Shown here one piece after another: positions 5,055 to 5,920 of a stretch of 5,920 nucleotides of DNA. This DNA is from Candidatus Zixiibacteriota bacterium (lineage in GTDB: Bacteria; Zixibacteria; MSB-5A5; GN15; FEB-12): assembly GCA_003641405.1 (NCBI GenBank), contig QNAF01000174.1:1-5920 (forward strand), in the 5' to 3' direction. The number at the start of each line of letters is the position of its first letter. Position 1 is the stretch's first letter. The position numbers were made by a program, and so were the translations under genes. Under the pieces are notes generated by a model. That model worked only from the letters and a program-made list of their open reading frames with translations. It was not told the DNA's origin and ran no database searches.

Positions 5055-5920
5055 TTAGTACTCTTGCCAGCGGTAATCAGCCGAAATAATAAGTGCTACC
5101 AACGTCCAGGTCAGCACTAACGAAGTTCCTCCGTAACTCAAAAGCGGCAACGCCAGCCCGGTCACCGGCATGATTCCCAGAGTCATACCAATATTAATAA
5201 CGAATTGAAACAGCAGAACTGCCGTTGCGCCCATCACAATGTTGGATGCAAAACGAGATCGGCAGCGCACCGCGATTCTGATTGCCCGATAGAAAACAAA
5301 CGCAAACAGGAACAAAACAATCAGCGAACCCCACAGACCGAACTCTTCGCCGAGTACAGAGAAAACGAAGTCCGTGTGTCTTTCCGGTAGGAACTCCAGG
5401 CGCGACTGAGACCCACCCAGAAAACCCTTACCGGTCAATCCTCCCGAACCAATAGCAATCTTTGACTGGATAATCTGATAACCGGCCCCTCGTGGGTCCA
5501 GGCCAGGATCCAGAAACGTGAGTATTCTCAGTTTCTGATACTCTTGAAGGTTATTCCAGAAGAAGGGGGTGAACATCCCAAAAGCCAAATTTACCACAAC
5601 CGCCACAATACCCATCAGCATCCCCGGCCTGACAAGGCCAATGATGGCAAGCAACACAGCGAAGTAAATCGCCCACGATAGCCAGTGCGAAGCAGCCACC
5701 AGCGATATCAGCGGCGAGACAATGAGAAACAGGTAACCGAGAGACAATCCTGACCAGAACCACAGCCCCAGGAGTATCACGAAGAAAACAAGCGACGTAC
5801 CAAGATCAGGCTGTTTCAGAACCAGCACTGCCGGTATCGTTACAAGGATGGCCGACAGGGCCAGCCGTCGCTTTGATGTAACAGCAAGTTTGGTATAAGC
5901 GAAAAATCTGCTTAGCGCTA
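5055..5920 (-). CDS. rodA: Peptidoglycan polymerase RodA (SEDS family), N-terminus outside the window
   Basis: RodA is the multi-pass inner-membrane glycosyltransferase that polymerises lipid II during side-wall growth, working with a class B penicillin-binding protein (PBP2). The frame stays open to the right edge: 287 residues are visible. An internal GTG at 5828 would start within the conserved protein and is not the true start. SEDS motifs are, in order, KQPDLGTSLVFF (codons near 5815-5780), QSKIAIGSGGLTGKGFLGGSQ, and FLPERHTDFVFSVLGEEFG, whose Asp (codon 5372-5370) matches the catalytic Asp of RodA. GIMPVTGLALPLLSYGGTS follows near the C-terminus. 'FLGGSQ...FLPERHTDF' favours RodA over FtsW. 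Multiple hydrophobic segments lie between these motifs. E. coli RodA is 370 residues, so about 80 are missing. It is probably transcribed separately from the downstream operon. Confidence 0.94.
   Translation of the reverse strand, partial: ALSRFFAYTKLAVTSKRRLALSAILVTIPAVLVLKQPDLGTSLVFFVILLGLWFWSGLSLGYLFLIVSPLISLVAASHWLSWAIYFAVLLAIIGLVRPGMLMGIVAVVVNLAFGMFTPFFWNNLQEYQKLRILTFLDPGLDPRGAGYQIIQSKIAIGSGGLTGKGFLGGSQSRLEFLPERHTDFVFSVLGEEFGLWGSLIVLFLFAFVFYRAIRIAVRCRSRFASNIVMGATAVLLFQFVINIGMTLGIMPVTGLALPLLSYGGTSLVLTWTLVALIISADYRWQEY

Noticed and set aside
4990..5072. 7-bp inverted repeat CGCTGGC (4990-4996) / GCCAGCG (5066-5072)
   Set aside because: The arms are about 70 bp apart, one lies inside rodA, and there is no T-run; not a credible terminator.
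4904..5089. 61-residue open frame on the + strand in the rodA-operon spacer
   Set aside because: It has no ribosome site before its ATG, no recognisable sequence, and runs into the 3' end of rodA on the opposite strand.
5055..5828. rodA as a complete 257-residue gene starting at GTG 5828
   Set aside because: The frame continues open to the window edge with RodA-like sequence and the family is about 370 residues, so the gene is cut by the window.

Overview
The window is mostly a compact housekeeping locus from a Gram-negative (diderm) bacterium. The diderm inference rests on a secreted outer-membrane beta-barrel protein. I cannot name the lineage securely. The gene order gap-pgk-tpiA-secG occurs in many bacteria, and an uncultured or candidate-phylum origin is possible but unproven.

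Layout on the + axis. (1) Bases 2-115 (+) hold the last 37 codons of a probable DNA alkylation repair (AlkD-like) protein. (2) Bases 116-429 contain no gene. They lie between converging transcripts and hold two related 'dumbbell' inverted repeats (195-242 and 264-306) and an intrinsic terminator (384-418) reading on the minus strand. (3) Bases 430-4807 look like one minus-strand operon, transcribed right to left: outer-membrane beta-barrel protein, gap (GAPDH), pgk, tpiA, secG, tRNA-Leu(GAG), terminator. Intergenic gaps are 18, 11, 1, 14 and 25 nt. (4) Bases 4808-5054 are the likely control region of that operon, with a candidate promoter, a leader hairpin and a 17-bp palindrome. (5) Bases 5055-5920 (-) are the C-terminal 287 residues of the cell-wall polymerase RodA, whose start lies beyond the window.

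GAPDH, PGK and TPI carry out three linked steps of lower glycolysis and gluconeogenesis (triose phosphates to 3-phosphoglycerate). SecG is an auxiliary subunit of the SecYEG translocon. The tRNA follows SecG so closely that it is probably released by processing of the same transcript. The catalytic residues I looked for are intact in all three enzymes and in the RodA fragment, and I see no frameshifts.

I found no new protein system. The strongest unexplained signal is the pair of dumbbell repeats: their outer stems differ at two positions, and both differences are compensated on the opposite arm. This suggests a dispersed element whose folded structure is maintained. The other unusual point is that an outer-membrane protein gene leads a glycolytic operon.
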